In this document: one piece after another, positions 45,530-53,819 of the stretch
How the letters are laid out: each line of letters opens with the position of its first letter
How positions within the stretch are numbered: the stretch's first letter is position 1
Assembly: GCF_001278055.1 (NCBI RefSeq)
Contig: NZ_CP010802.1
Coordinates: 310,001 to 374,000, forward strand
Reading direction: 5' to 3'
Source: Desulfuromonas soudanensis
GTDB lineage: Bacteria > Desulfobacterota > Desulfuromonadia > Desulfuromonadales > WTL
DNA: 64,000 bases
Program-made: the position numbers and the translations under genes
Notes under the pieces: model-generated
Seen by the model: only the letters and a program-made list of their open reading frames with translations
What the model was told of the DNA's origin: nothing
Database searches by the model: none

Positions 45530-46699
45530 TTAGTGAAGAGCGTCCACTCTCAGGCCCGCCTGTTCGGCAAGCATGTCGAGCAGTTCCACCGGCAGTTGTT
45601 TCTGCTCCCGGGTGCCGAAATCGGCGTAAATCAGAAACAGGGTCTTGCCCAGACGCTTGACCGGGAGGAGGAGGACGGTGCTGTCGGTCGGAGCGCCGAT
45701 TTTGCGGTGGAGGGAGACTTCTACCACCTCGTCGGCACAGGGGCCGCAGTAGAGACTGCCCGACCGAAGGGCCTGCAGCAGCACCGACGGCCTGTCGAGG
45801 GGGACCTTAAACCCGAGCGGCTCGTCGATGCCGTCGCCTTCGCTGCAGGAAATGCCGCAGGCGCGATCGGCGATCAGTTCGTTGCCGCGGACGACGAGGA
45901 TCAGGGCGCGCGGCAGGAGCTCGCCGATAAAGGAGAGCACGGCGCGCGCCACCGATTGCGGTGTGGTCAGCTGGGGGAGTCCGGCGATAAAATCGTTGAG
46001 CCGGCGGACGACGGAGACCCCTTTGGGTGCCGGCGGCCGAGAGACCTTGAGGGAGGTTTCCCCCAGCCCCTGGTAGACGCCGGGAATCTTGCGTTCCAGC
46101 TCATCGAGGGCATCGAGCCCGAGGAGGTCGGCGGTGATCTCTTCCCCGACGTCGTGTTCCTCCTCGAGGGAGATCTCGCCGTCGCGCACCTTTTCATCAA
46201 AAATGCGCAGGGCATCCATGAGGATCCCCTGCACGTCGACATTGATCTCGCGCTCGATTTCGTTCGGGTAGTACTTGAATTCGTCGAGACTGACCTCGTC
46301 GCTGGCTTCGAGGGTGAAGGTCCCCTTGCGCCAGGTGAGGATTTCAATGAGGGTCAGTTCGATGAGCGATTTCAGGGCGGTGTAGGCCTGGTGCTCGTCG
46401 ACCAGGTTGGCCTCGAGGAGGGTGACGATGAGCGGTTTGCGGTTTGAGCCGGGAGTGTGCTGGATCTCCAGCGCTTCCTGCAGGGTTGTCTCGTCGATCG
46501 CCCCCTGGGAGACGAGGATGTCGCCGATGCGGATCCCGTTGTTGAGGTGGCAGGCGCCGACGATGTACCCCTTTTTGAAGACCAGCTGACTCTTCCCCTT
46601 GCGGCCGCTGATCTCCAGAATCCCTGAATTGCGGGTCGAGTGCATCAGTTGGATGACGTCGACAATGGGGAGATGTTCCAGATCACCGGAAAACGACAT
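45530..46699 (-). CDS. DUF4388 (PATAN) domain protein
   Basis: A 389-residue soluble protein. The N-terminus is a DUF4388/PATAN domain: MSFSGDLEHLPIVDVIQLMHSTRNSGILEISGRKGKSQLVFKKG-type start, with a second copy-like stretch around 100-165 (LKSLIELTLIEILTWRKGTFTLE). The C-terminal third is less clear and may be a GAF-like fold (LLPVKRLGKTLFLIYADFGTREQ). PATAN proteins in delta-proteobacteria and cyanobacteria are linked to signalling and pilus or motility control. ATG 46699 is chosen; the frame runs further upstream but without a ribosome site. It precedes the PilU-like gene, supporting a motility link. Confidence 0.85.
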   Translation of the reverse strand: MSFSGDLEHLPIVDVIQLMHSTRNSGILEISGRKGKSQLVFKKGYIVGACHLNNGIRIGDILVSQGAIDETTLQEALEIQHTPGSNRKPLIVTLLEANLVDEHQAYTALKSLIELTLIEILTWRKGTFTLEASDEVSLDEFKYYPNEIEREINVDVQGILMDALRIFDEKVRDGEISLEEEHDVGEEITADLLGLDALDELERKIPGVYQGLGETSLKVSRPPAPKGVSVVRRLNDFIAGLPQLTTPQSVARAVLSFIGELLPRALILVVRGNELIADRACGISCSEGDGIDEPLGFKVPLDRPSVLLQALRSGSLYCGPCADEVVEVSLHRKIGAPTDSTVLLLPVKRLGKTLFLIYADFGTREQKQLPVELLDMLAEQAGLRVDALH

Positions 46700-46786
46700 G
46701 GGAGCGGATCCTTGCTGGAGCAGCCGGCGGCTGCGGAGAGTGAATGAATGCTCGGAACGGCAAGAGCCGAAACAAGACGCTATTAG

Positions 46787-46812
46787 ACTTGAATATGGCA
46801 AAAAATTCAAGT
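46787..46812. promoter_or_regulatory. inverted repeat ahead of the sulfur-uptake genes
   Basis: ACTTGAAT (46787-46794) and ATTCAAGT (46805-46812), perfect 8-bp arms around a 10-base A-rich centre, in the divergent gap between the DUF4388 gene and the YeeE-like gene. It is a candidate operator. Confidence 0.4.
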
Positions 46813-46971
46813 TTTGTGTGACGATCTCCCGGGACTCCCTCCTTGCCGGTGGTCGCAGCTCCCTGCCCTTCTGCGGATGAACCTTACGTTTTCTTCATTT
46901 ACTTTTCCCACTCAAGTTCGGTAGAATCCGCCCTGCGGTTGACAACCCGTCAGTTGATCATCCGGAGGCTC

Positions 46972-48090
46972 ATGTCGGTTCCCGTTCTCTACGTTGCACT
47001 CTCTCTGCTTGCCATCGGGCTGGTTGCGGGATTTGTCCTGCACCGATCCGATTTTTGCCTGGCCGGAGCCTTCAGGGATCTGTTCCTCTTCCGCAGCACC
47101 TTCATGCTGCGGCCGCTGCTGCTCCTTGTCGTTCTTGCCGCCGTCCTCTTCGAGGTGGAACGCCAGGCGGGCCTGATCGATTTGCCGTTTCCCCTCTTTG
47201 GTCCGCCGACCCTCTTCAGCCTGCTGGGCGGGGGCCTCTTCGGCCTCGGCATGGTTCTCTCCGGCGGCTGCGTCATCGGCGTCCTCTACAAGCTCGGCAG
47301 CGGCAGTCGGCCGGCGTTGCTCGCCCTGGCCGGGCTGGTCCTCGGCAGCGGCCTGTATGCCGAGCTTCATCAATCCGTGGTTCCGCTGCTGCGCTCCTCG
47401 ACCCTGACCGCCGCAATCACCCTGCCGCAGCTGACCGGTATCTCCGCTTCCTGGTGGGTCGCTCTTTTCGCTCTTTTCGGCGGTCTCTGGCTCTGGCGCT
47501 GGCAGAGCCTCGGGCGGCTGCAGCGGCTGTCGCCGGTGGCAGGCTATTTGCAACCGTGGAAGGCAGCGGTGCTTCTGGCCCTATTGGGAGCCGCCTCGGC
47601 CGCCGTGTCGGGGGTTCCCTTCGGGGTGACGACCTCCTACCTGAAATGGATGGCCGGGGTCGAAGTGGTTCTGGCTCCGGCGCATGTGGCGTCCCTGCCG
47701 ATTTATGGGACGGAACTGGTGCAGATGACCCTCCCCTTTGGCGGCGGACTCCTGAGCGGCGGCGCCGGGCCGGCCCTGGATGCCGTCGCCCTGATGCAAT
47801 ACCCGCTCATTGGCGGGATCGTTCTCGGCGCCGCCCTGTCGAGCTTCTTTCTCGGCGAGTGGTGCTGGCACGGCCGCGTCCCTTCCCGCCAGCTCGCCGC
47901 CGCCTTTGCCGGCGGTATCCTGATGGCTTTCGGTGCCCGTCTGACGCCTGGCTGCAACGTCTGGCATCTCTGGGGCGGTCTCCCGGTTTTTGCTCTGCAA
48001 AGTCTGCTGTTCATCGCCGGCCTCTTGCCGGGAGCCTGGCTCGGCAGCCGCTTGATCGTCCGCATCGTTCTCAGCAAGGAGCCCCTATGA
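46972..48090 (+). CDS. YeeE/YedE family thiosulfate/sulfur transporter (TsuA-like)
   Basis: A 372-residue membrane protein with about ten hydrophobic segments. The three cysteine motifs that conduct thiosulfate in TsuA are recognisable: HRSDFCLAG (about Cys25), LSGGCVIG (about Cys100) and LTPGCNVWH (about Cys326). The start ATG 46972 (MSVPVLYVALS) follows GGAGG with short spacing. It overlaps the TusA-like gene by four bases, the usual YeeE-YeeD pairing in which the TusA-like protein accepts the sulfur. A histidine kinase gene overlaps next. Confidence 0.9.
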   Translation: MSVPVLYVALSLLAIGLVAGFVLHRSDFCLAGAFRDLFLFRSTFMLRPLLLLVVLAAVLFEVERQAGLIDLPFPLFGPPTLFSLLGGGLFGLGMVLSGGCVIGVLYKLGSGSRPALLALAGLVLGSGLYAELHQSVVPLLRSSTLTAAITLPQLTGISASWWVALFALFGGLWLWRWQSLGRLQRLSPVAGYLQPWKAAVLLALLGAASAAVSGVPFGVTTSYLKWMAGVEVVLAPAHVASLPIYGTELVQMTLPFGGGLLSGGAGPALDAVALMQYPLIGGIVLGAALSSFFLGEWCWHGRVPSRQLAAAFAGGILMAFGARLTPGCNVWHLWGGLPVFALQSLLFIAGLLPGAWLGSRLIVRIVLSKEPL

Positions 48091-48344
48091 TTCCTCCGTT
48101 CGAAGAATCGATCCTCGACATCCGCGGTCAGGTCTGCCCGTCGTCCCTGCTGACGACCCTGCGTGCTCTGAATCAAAATGCCGCACCCCTGCGCCGGGGC
48201 TCCCTGCGGCTGCGGATTTTGACCGACAGCCGCGATGCCGTCTCGACCATCCCCGCTGCCGCCGAGAATATGGGTTTTCTGGTGCGGGTCGAAAAGTTGC
48301 CGGCCGGCCATTACGAGGTCGTGATCAGTCATGCAGCCGACTAA
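48087..48344 (+). CDS. TusA/YeeD-like sulfur carrier protein
   Basis: An 85-residue protein of the TusA family. The key feature is the sulfur-carrying cysteine at position 17 in LDIRGQVCPSSLLTTLRAL, the place of the usual CPxP motif; the second proline is Ser here, as in some YeeD-type members. The start ATG 48087 overlaps the stop of the transporter gene (ATGA), so the two are translationally coupled. It probably takes sulfur from the thiosulfate imported by the membrane protein. The next gene starts 13 bases before its stop. Confidence 0.88.
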   Translation: MIPPFEESILDIRGQVCPSSLLTTLRALNQNAAPLRRGSLRLRILTDSRDAVSTIPAAAENMGFLVRVEKLPAGHYEVVISHAAD

Positions 48345-50046
48345 GCGGTCTCTCCCGCCGAAGGAGACGGAATCCGGCGAGCTGGCGCGGCTGGCGGCGG
48401 AAAATGCCGAACTGCGCAGGAACAACCGCGATGCCTTCGATTACATCCGCGCCAAAACCAACCAGCTGCTCAATACCATGGGGACCAGGTCGCTGCCCCC
48501 TGAGGAGCTGGCGGACTGGTCGCTCCTGGAGTTCGACCCGATCGGGATCGTCGCCCAGTCCTTTCAGCATGTCCTGGAAAATATCCGCGAGACCAACGAG
48601 CGCCTGCAACTGGCGCATCAGGAAGTGCAGGCGGTTTTCGAAGCGGTCGGCGCGGCGGTGCTCGTCCTCGATCCGCAGATGCGGATTATCGCCTATAACG
48701 ATCGGGTGCGCACCCTGCTCCTCAACGCCGAAGGCGACATGACCGGGGTTTTGTGCCAGGAGGTGGTCTGCCGGTCGAAGGCGGGCATGCAGGACTGTGT
48801 CCACAGCAAGGTCCTGGCTTCCGGGCGTCCCGAAGCCTCCGCCGATTTTTACACCAACGGCCGCTTTTTCGATGTCATCGGTCAGCCGATCCTCGATCCC
48901 CAGGGTCGGGTGACCCGCGTGGTTCTTGCCTACAACGACGTCACCGAACATAAACGCAGCCAGTCCGATCTGCTGGTCGCCCTTGACGCGGTGCGCCGCG
49001 CCAAGGAGCAGATCGACACCCTGCTGCGCACCATGTCGGACGGGCTGGTGGCGACGGACGGCAAGCGTCGTATCGTCCTGATGAATCAGGCGGCCGAGGA
49101 GCTCCTCGGTCTCTGCCTCCACGAATCGCTGGGGCGGCCACTGCTCGATGTAATCCGCCATGCCGGGCTGCGCGCGCACCTCGAGGCGGTGGCCAGGGGG
49201 GAAGCCCAGGTCCTCACGGACATGGAATTTGTCATTGACGGGCAAAAAAAAGTCTTTCAGGCCCGCACCACCGCCTTCTCCAGCACCGTCGCAAGCGATC
49301 AGGGGCGCATCACATTGCTCCACGATGTGACCCGGGCGCGGGATATCGAGCGGGTCAAGGACGAATTCCTCTCCACGGCGGCGCACCAGCTGCGCACCCC
49401 TCTCACCTCCGTGATCGGCTATTCCGACCTGTTGATCGAGGCCGATGACGATATCGGCGACGACGCCCGTCTGGAATATCTGCGGCAGATCCACGCCAAG
49501 GCCGAACAGCTCTCCGAAATTGTCAGCAATCTCCTGGACATCAGCCGTATCGAAGCCGGCGAAGGGGTGACCCTGACCTGTCAGGCGCACTCGGCCGCCC
49601 TGCTTTGCCGGGATGCGATTGCCGGATTTCGATATAGTCTGTCGGGCCATCGGATCGACCTCACTGTCGAGGACGATGATATGTCGATTCGGGTCGACCA
49701 TTTTGCCGTTCTGCAGGTGCTGGAGAATCTTCTCAGCAACGCGATGAAATATTCGCCGCCGGGGAGCCCCGTTGTCGTCTCCCTGCGTGGGGACAACGGG
49801 ATGTGTCATATCAGCGTTTGCGATCAGGGGATCGGCATGACCGAAGAGCAGGCGGCGCAGGCCTTCGACAAGTTTTACCGCGCCGATGCGTCGAATACCG
49901 CCATCGCCGGCACCGGCCTCGGCTTGACCATCGTCCGCCATCTGGTCGAGGCCCACGGCGGCCGTGTCTCCATCGACAGTCGGGTCGGCGAGGGGACCGC
50001 CGTTCACTGTACCTTCCCCCTCGCCGGGCGGGTGCAGAGCCCTTGA
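48331..50046 (+). CDS. PAS-PAS sensor histidine kinase
   Basis: A 571-residue kinase without clear transmembrane segments, so probably cytoplasmic. A coiled-coil-like start (about 15-100) is followed by a PAS domain (about 105-210) with three cysteines (CQEVVC and later DC), a second PAS (about 235-345), HisKA with the phospho-accepting histidine in STAAHQLRTPLTSVIGYSD, and HATPase_c (NLLSNAMKYSP, CDQGIGM, GTGLGLTIVRHLVEAHGG). It overlaps the TusA-like gene by 14 bases, so the sulfur transporter, carrier and kinase form one unit. No response regulator is adjacent. The cysteines could sense sulfur or redox state (inference). Confidence 0.92.
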   Translation: MQPTKRSLPPKETESGELARLAAENAELRRNNRDAFDYIRAKTNQLLNTMGTRSLPPEELADWSLLEFDPIGIVAQSFQHVLENIRETNERLQLAHQEVQAVFEAVGAAVLVLDPQMRIIAYNDRVRTLLLNAEGDMTGVLCQEVVCRSKAGMQDCVHSKVLASGRPEASADFYTNGRFFDVIGQPILDPQGRVTRVVLAYNDVTEHKRSQSDLLVALDAVRRAKEQIDTLLRTMSDGLVATDGKRRIVLMNQAAEELLGLCLHESLGRPLLDVIRHAGLRAHLEAVARGEAQVLTDMEFVIDGQKKVFQARTTAFSSTVASDQGRITLLHDVTRARDIERVKDEFLSTAAHQLRTPLTSVIGYSDLLIEADDDIGDDARLEYLRQIHAKAEQLSEIVSNLLDISRIEAGEGVTLTCQAHSAALLCRDAIAGFRYSLSGHRIDLTVEDDDMSIRVDHFAVLQVLENLLSNAMKYSPPGSPVVVSLRGDNGMCHISVCDQGIGMTEEQAAQAFDKFYRADASNTAIAGTGLGLTIVRHLVEAHGGRVSIDSRVGEGTAVHCTFPLAGRVQSP

Positions 50047-50171
50047 AGGCCTCAGCCGGGGTGTGAGCGTACTTTCCGGACGATTGCGGCTCTCATGACC
50101 GGTTCGCCTTGCTGCCTTCCTTTAACCCGGCCCGTTTTTTTTCGGAACCAGGTCCCCTAGTCAGGAGAAGT

Positions 50172-51626
50172 ATGAAGAAATTCATCGTTTTTGTCGTCGT
50201 CGCCCTTCTCTCCGCGGCCGTCTGGGCCGGCGCGACCCATGTCGTCGGCGGCCAGGTGGAAAGCCGGTACACCAGCCTGCTCGAGGAGTACGGCCAATGG
50301 GGTCCCTTCTCCCAGGCGAGCCAAAGTTTTCACCGGGGATTCCTCTCTTCCAGGGCCGAAACGGTCCTCGAAATGCGGGTGCCGAAAACGCCCTCCCCGG
50401 ACGATCTCGACCCGGGCGTGGAACCGGTGCGCATGGTATTGGAACATACCCTGAGAAACGGTCCCTTTCCCCTTGGCCGCGGGCCGGACGGAAAATTGTC
50501 CCTGGCCCCGGCGATGGTCGTTATTGAAACCCGGCTGGTCCGGATCACTCCAGGCGGGGACGAACTGGAGAAACTGCTGGCAAACGCCCCGGTGCTGAGG
50601 AATTCCCTTGCCCTTTCCACTGTCGGTTTCAACGGTAGCCTGACCAGCCAGCTTCTGATCCCTCCCTTTGAGAATGTCATCGAAGGCGCTCAGGTGACCT
50701 GGGGCGGGTTCACCTCCGAATTCAAGCTCGGCGCCGGACAAAAGACCCTGGACGGAACCTTTGCCATGCCGAAACTGGCGGTCAGCGGGCCCGATGGGGA
50801 GATCGTCTGGTCAGGCTTCGGCGGCCAGTGCGACCTTGTCGAAGCTCTTCCGCGGCTTTATCTCGGGAGAAGCGAGGTCAGGTTCGGCGAAGTGGAGATG
50901 ACCTTTCCCGACGAGGAGAGCGGGGAAGGCAAAACGCTGAAGATGAACGGTTTCGAGGTTTTGCAGGAAAGCGGATTGAACGGCCTGCTCGTTTATTTTA
51001 ACCAGAGACTGAAGGTGGACGACGTCATGGTCGAGGGAAAAACCTACGGTCCTGGCGTCTTCGACATCGAAGCGAGAAACCTGGACGGCGAAGTTCTCAG
51101 CGAATTTCAGGGGAAGGTTCAGGACGTCTATCTCAACGCCGGGAGCATCGATCCCGAGGAGCTGGCCCTCCGGGTTCTCCCTCTTTACAGTCAGCTCGTG
51201 GGCGATCTCCTCGAAGGGAATCCGGAAATCGGCATTTCCCGACTCCATTTTGCTACGCCGATGGGGGAGGTCGAGGGGAGCTTTCTGATGAAATTCGCCG
51301 GTCAGGCGGGGTTGACCCCGGAGAATCCCTTCGCCCTGCTACAGGCTCTTGACGCCTGGGCGGATCTTTCCCTCGACGAAAGTCTGGCCCATGCGATCAT
51401 GGCCGGCCGGGTGACGGATCAGCTCGAAGAGGCCCGCGACCTCGGGCAGGCGCCGGCGTACAGCGACGAAGAGATCGCCCAAATGGCCGAAAAGCAGGCA
51501 AAAGACCGGGTGGAGGCGCTGCTGGCCGGTAATTTCATGGTCCGGGAGGGCAAAAGGATCAAGGCCAGCGCCACCTTCAATGGCGGGGAACTGGTGGTCA
51601 ACGGGGTGACCCGGCCCCTCTTCTAA
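50172..51626 (+). CDS. DUF945/YdgA-like exported protein
   Basis: A 484-residue protein with an N-terminal hydrophobic segment (MKKFIVFVVVALLSAAVWAG), either a signal peptide or membrane anchor. The rest resembles the DUF945 (YdgA) family: QVESRYTSLLEEYG near the start, a long beta-rich middle, and DDLLEGNPEIGISRLHFATPMGEVEGSF followed by an acidic Ala/Glu-rich helical part. The function of this family is unknown; in Escherichia coli YdgA is an envelope protein. AGGAGAAG precedes ATG 50172. It lies between two histidine kinase genes with no obvious functional link. Confidence 0.78.
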   Translation: MKKFIVFVVVALLSAAVWAGATHVVGGQVESRYTSLLEEYGQWGPFSQASQSFHRGFLSSRAETVLEMRVPKTPSPDDLDPGVEPVRMVLEHTLRNGPFPLGRGPDGKLSLAPAMVVIETRLVRITPGGDELEKLLANAPVLRNSLALSTVGFNGSLTSQLLIPPFENVIEGAQVTWGGFTSEFKLGAGQKTLDGTFAMPKLAVSGPDGEIVWSGFGGQCDLVEALPRLYLGRSEVRFGEVEMTFPDEESGEGKTLKMNGFEVLQESGLNGLLVYFNQRLKVDDVMVEGKTYGPGVFDIEARNLDGEVLSEFQGKVQDVYLNAGSIDPEELALRVLPLYSQLVGDLLEGNPEIGISRLHFATPMGEVEGSFLMKFAGQAGLTPENPFALLQALDAWADLSLDESLAHAIMAGRVTDQLEEARDLGQAPAYSDEEIAQMAEKQAKDRVEALLAGNFMVREGKRIKASATFNGGELVVNGVTRPLF

Positions 51627-51686
51627 GGGGGGCGATTTTCCCGGGTTGAGGATAAAATCGCCCCCATCGTCCCGTTTCAAGAGTAC

Positions 51687-51735
51687 ACCAAAGGCAAAGG
51701 GAGCTGCCGTCGGGCGGCTCCCTTTGCCTTTGGTG
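51687..51735. terminator. long hairpin between DUF945-like and kinase genes
   Basis: A perfect 19-bp stem (51687-51705 with 51717-51735) around an 11-base loop that itself can pair. No T run follows, so it is a hairpin of terminator size but uncertain strength. It could also act in both directions or on mRNA stability. Confidence 0.6.
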
Positions 51736-51834
51736 CCGGAGGGGATGACGCTGTCGGTTGTATTAATGCAGTTTCTAGTTTTTTCCTTCATCCTTGCTAT
51801 AGTTGAACGGCTGCATTTATCGTCAAGGGGGCGC

Positions 51835-53634
51835 ATGTCGATCTTTCTTCAGGATGAGGGGGCGGGAGAGCCGGGGGGCGAGGCGCCGGGAGGGTGGTTG
51901 GCCGCCATCATCGAGGCGTGGGACGGTCCGATCTACGTCGGCGGTCCCGACTTCCGCATCCGCTTCATGAACCGCAACTTCATCGCCGCCCTCGGTCGCG
52001 ACGCCACCGGCGATCTTTGCTTTTCCGCTCTGCACGGTCGGGAGGAGCCCTGCCCCTGGTGTTCCCTGGAGGTCTTTGCCGGCCGGAAGGTCAGCGGCTT
52101 TTTTCAGCACCCGTTGACCGGTCGCTCCTATCAGGTCTCCAACGTCCCCCTCCCTCTCCCCGACGGCACCTTCGCCAAGGTGGCCTTCATCCGCGAAAGC
52201 ACCGAACCGGAGGGGCTGGTGAGGGATCTGCCGGTCTTTCGCAACATCGTCGATCGTCTCAGTGATGCCATCCTCTTTTTCGACCCTGAAAGCGGCCGGG
52301 TCCTCTACGCCAACGACCTGGCCTGCCAGGGGCTCGGCTACGACCGGGAGACCCTTTTGGGGATGCATCTCCCCGACTTTGCCGAAGCTCCCCCTTCCCT
52401 CGGAGACTGGCACGCCCTGCCGGGGCGCATCGACAGGGAAGGGGTCGCCGTTTTCGAGGCGCGGCACCGGCGCAGCGACGGCACCTTTTTCGCCGTGGAA
52501 ATCAAGGCGTCCCGGCTCCAGGCCGGACTGCAGCGGTTTATCGTCGCGGTGGTGCGCGACATCAGCGGACGGAAGGAGGCCGAGTCCCGCCTGATCGAGG
52601 AGCGGAACAAGGTCGAGGCGATCATGGCGGCGATGGGGGACGGGATCACCGTCCAGGACCGGGATTTCCGGATCATCTACCAGAACGAAGTCCTGATTCG
52701 CCGGAGGGGGAACCGTTACGGGGAGCCCTGCTACCGCGTGTACGCCGGTCGTGACGAGGTCTGTGACGACTGCGCGGCGCAGAGGAGCTTCGCCGACGGC
52801 CGGGTGCACCGTCGCCCCTTCACCTCCACCGCTCCTTCCGGGGAGATTCTCCACCTGGAAATCACCGCCTGCCCCCTCCATGACGCCGATGGGGAGGTGG
52901 TGGCCTGCGTCGAGGTGGTGAGGGACGTCACCGAGCAGAAGCGGCTGGAGACGAGTCGGGAGGAGGCCTTCTCTGCGGTCAGCCACGAGATGCGCACCCC
53001 CCTGACCGCCGTCCTCGGCTTTGCCCAGTTCATGGAGGAGAACGCAACTTCGCCGGCGCAGCAGCGGGAGTATCTCGGACTGATCGTCAAGGAAGGGGAG
53101 CGCCTGAAGCGGTTGATCGACAATCTCCTCAGCCTGCAGAGGCTGAGGGCGGGATTTGGACTGGTCAGTCCGGCGCCGGTCTGGATCTACCCCCTGATTT
53201 ACGAGGTGGCGGAACATTACCGCACCCCCCTGATTTCCCAGCGGGTGGAAATCGACTGCCTCCTCGATCTCCCTCCGGTCCTGGGGGAGTCGGTCAGGCT
53301 GCAGGAGGCGGTGACCAACCTTCTCGACAATGCGGTCAAGTATTCTCCGGCCGAAAGCACCATCGTCCTCGGGGGGGAGAGCGACGGCGACGGGGTCCTG
53401 CTCTGGGTGCGGAACCAGGGGAGCGGCATCCCCGCCGAAGAGCGGGAGAAGATTTTCGAGCGCTTTTATCGTCTGCAGGGGAGCAACCGACCGGCCGGGA
53501 CCGGGCTGGGGCTCGCCCTGGTGAGGGAGATCGCCCAAGCCCACGGGGGGCGGGTGTGGGTGGACAGCGAACCCGATGCGACGACCTTTTTTCTCAGCCT
53601 CCCCTTTGCTCCCTCTCCGGCGGGGCCGGGGTAA
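51835..53634 (+). CDS. three-PAS sensor histidine kinase with cysteine motifs
   Basis: A 599-residue kinase. Three PAS-type domains are visible. The first (about 20-125) has REEPCPWCSLEVFAG, the second (about 130-250) is IVDRLSDAILFFDPESGRVLYAN, and the third (about 255-365) has GEPCYRVYAGRDEVCDDCAA. HisKA follows (FSAVSHEMRTPLTAVLGFAQ), then HATPase_c (NLLDNAVKYSP, VRNQGSGIP, GTGLGLALVREIAQAHGG). No membrane segment was seen. ATG 51835 is preferred to an upstream frame that runs across the hairpin. No response regulator is adjacent. The paired cysteines in PAS domains recur in Fe-reducing delta-proteobacteria; a redox or metal role is inference. Confidence 0.92.
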   Translation: MSIFLQDEGAGEPGGEAPGGWLAAIIEAWDGPIYVGGPDFRIRFMNRNFIAALGRDATGDLCFSALHGREEPCPWCSLEVFAGRKVSGFFQHPLTGRSYQVSNVPLPLPDGTFAKVAFIRESTEPEGLVRDLPVFRNIVDRLSDAILFFDPESGRVLYANDLACQGLGYDRETLLGMHLPDFAEAPPSLGDWHALPGRIDREGVAVFEARHRRSDGTFFAVEIKASRLQAGLQRFIVAVVRDISGRKEAESRLIEERNKVEAIMAAMGDGITVQDRDFRIIYQNEVLIRRRGNRYGEPCYRVYAGRDEVCDDCAAQRSFADGRVHRRPFTSTAPSGEILHLEITACPLHDADGEVVACVEVVRDVTEQKRLETSREEAFSAVSHEMRTPLTAVLGFAQFMEENATSPAQQREYLGLIVKEGERLKRLIDNLLSLQRLRAGFGLVSPAPVWIYPLIYEVAEHYRTPLISQRVEIDCLLDLPPVLGESVRLQEAVTNLLDNAVKYSPAESTIVLGGESDGDGVLLWVRNQGSGIPAEEREKIFERFYRLQGSNRPAGTGLGLALVREIAQAHGGRVWVDSEPDATTFFLSLPFAPSPAGPG

Positions 53635-53667
53635 AACCCGGCGGCCAGGGGTTCGCCCTGTGACGAT

Positions 53668-53700
53668 AAAACGGGGGCCGGATATTCCGGCCCCCGTTTT
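53668..53700. terminator. bidirectional terminator between kinase and cyd operon
   Basis: A 15-bp perfect stem (53668-53682 with 53686-53700), a TAT loop, A4 on one side and T4 on the other. It serves the plus-strand kinase gene and the minus-strand cyd operon. Confidence 0.92.
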
Positions 53701-53725
53701 GCGTTCCAAGGAATCGACCCGACCT

Positions 53726-53809
53726 TTACAGGAGGTCGAGGCGCTTGAGAACTTTTTCCGCGATGAAAAACGAGGCGGCGATCAGGGCGATCCAGAAAAT
53801 CATCAGCAT
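53726..53809 (-). CDS. 27-residue CydX-like small membrane protein
   Basis: A 27-codon frame, MLMIFWIALIAASFFIAEKV followed by a short basic tail, with one membrane segment. Its ATG (53809) lies 10 bases after the cydB stop, with AGGAG eight bases upstream at the end of cydB. It is followed by a terminator. Cytochrome bd oxidases of several phyla have a small single-helix third subunit (CydX in Escherichia coli, CydS in Geobacillus) that stabilises haem binding. Size, topology, position and ribosome site all fit such a subunit, though the sequence is not close to CydX of Escherichia coli. It is too short for normal gene finders. Confidence 0.75.
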   Translation of the reverse strand: MLMIFWIALIAASFFIAEKVLKRLDLL

Positions 53810-53819
53810 GGGGAGTCTC

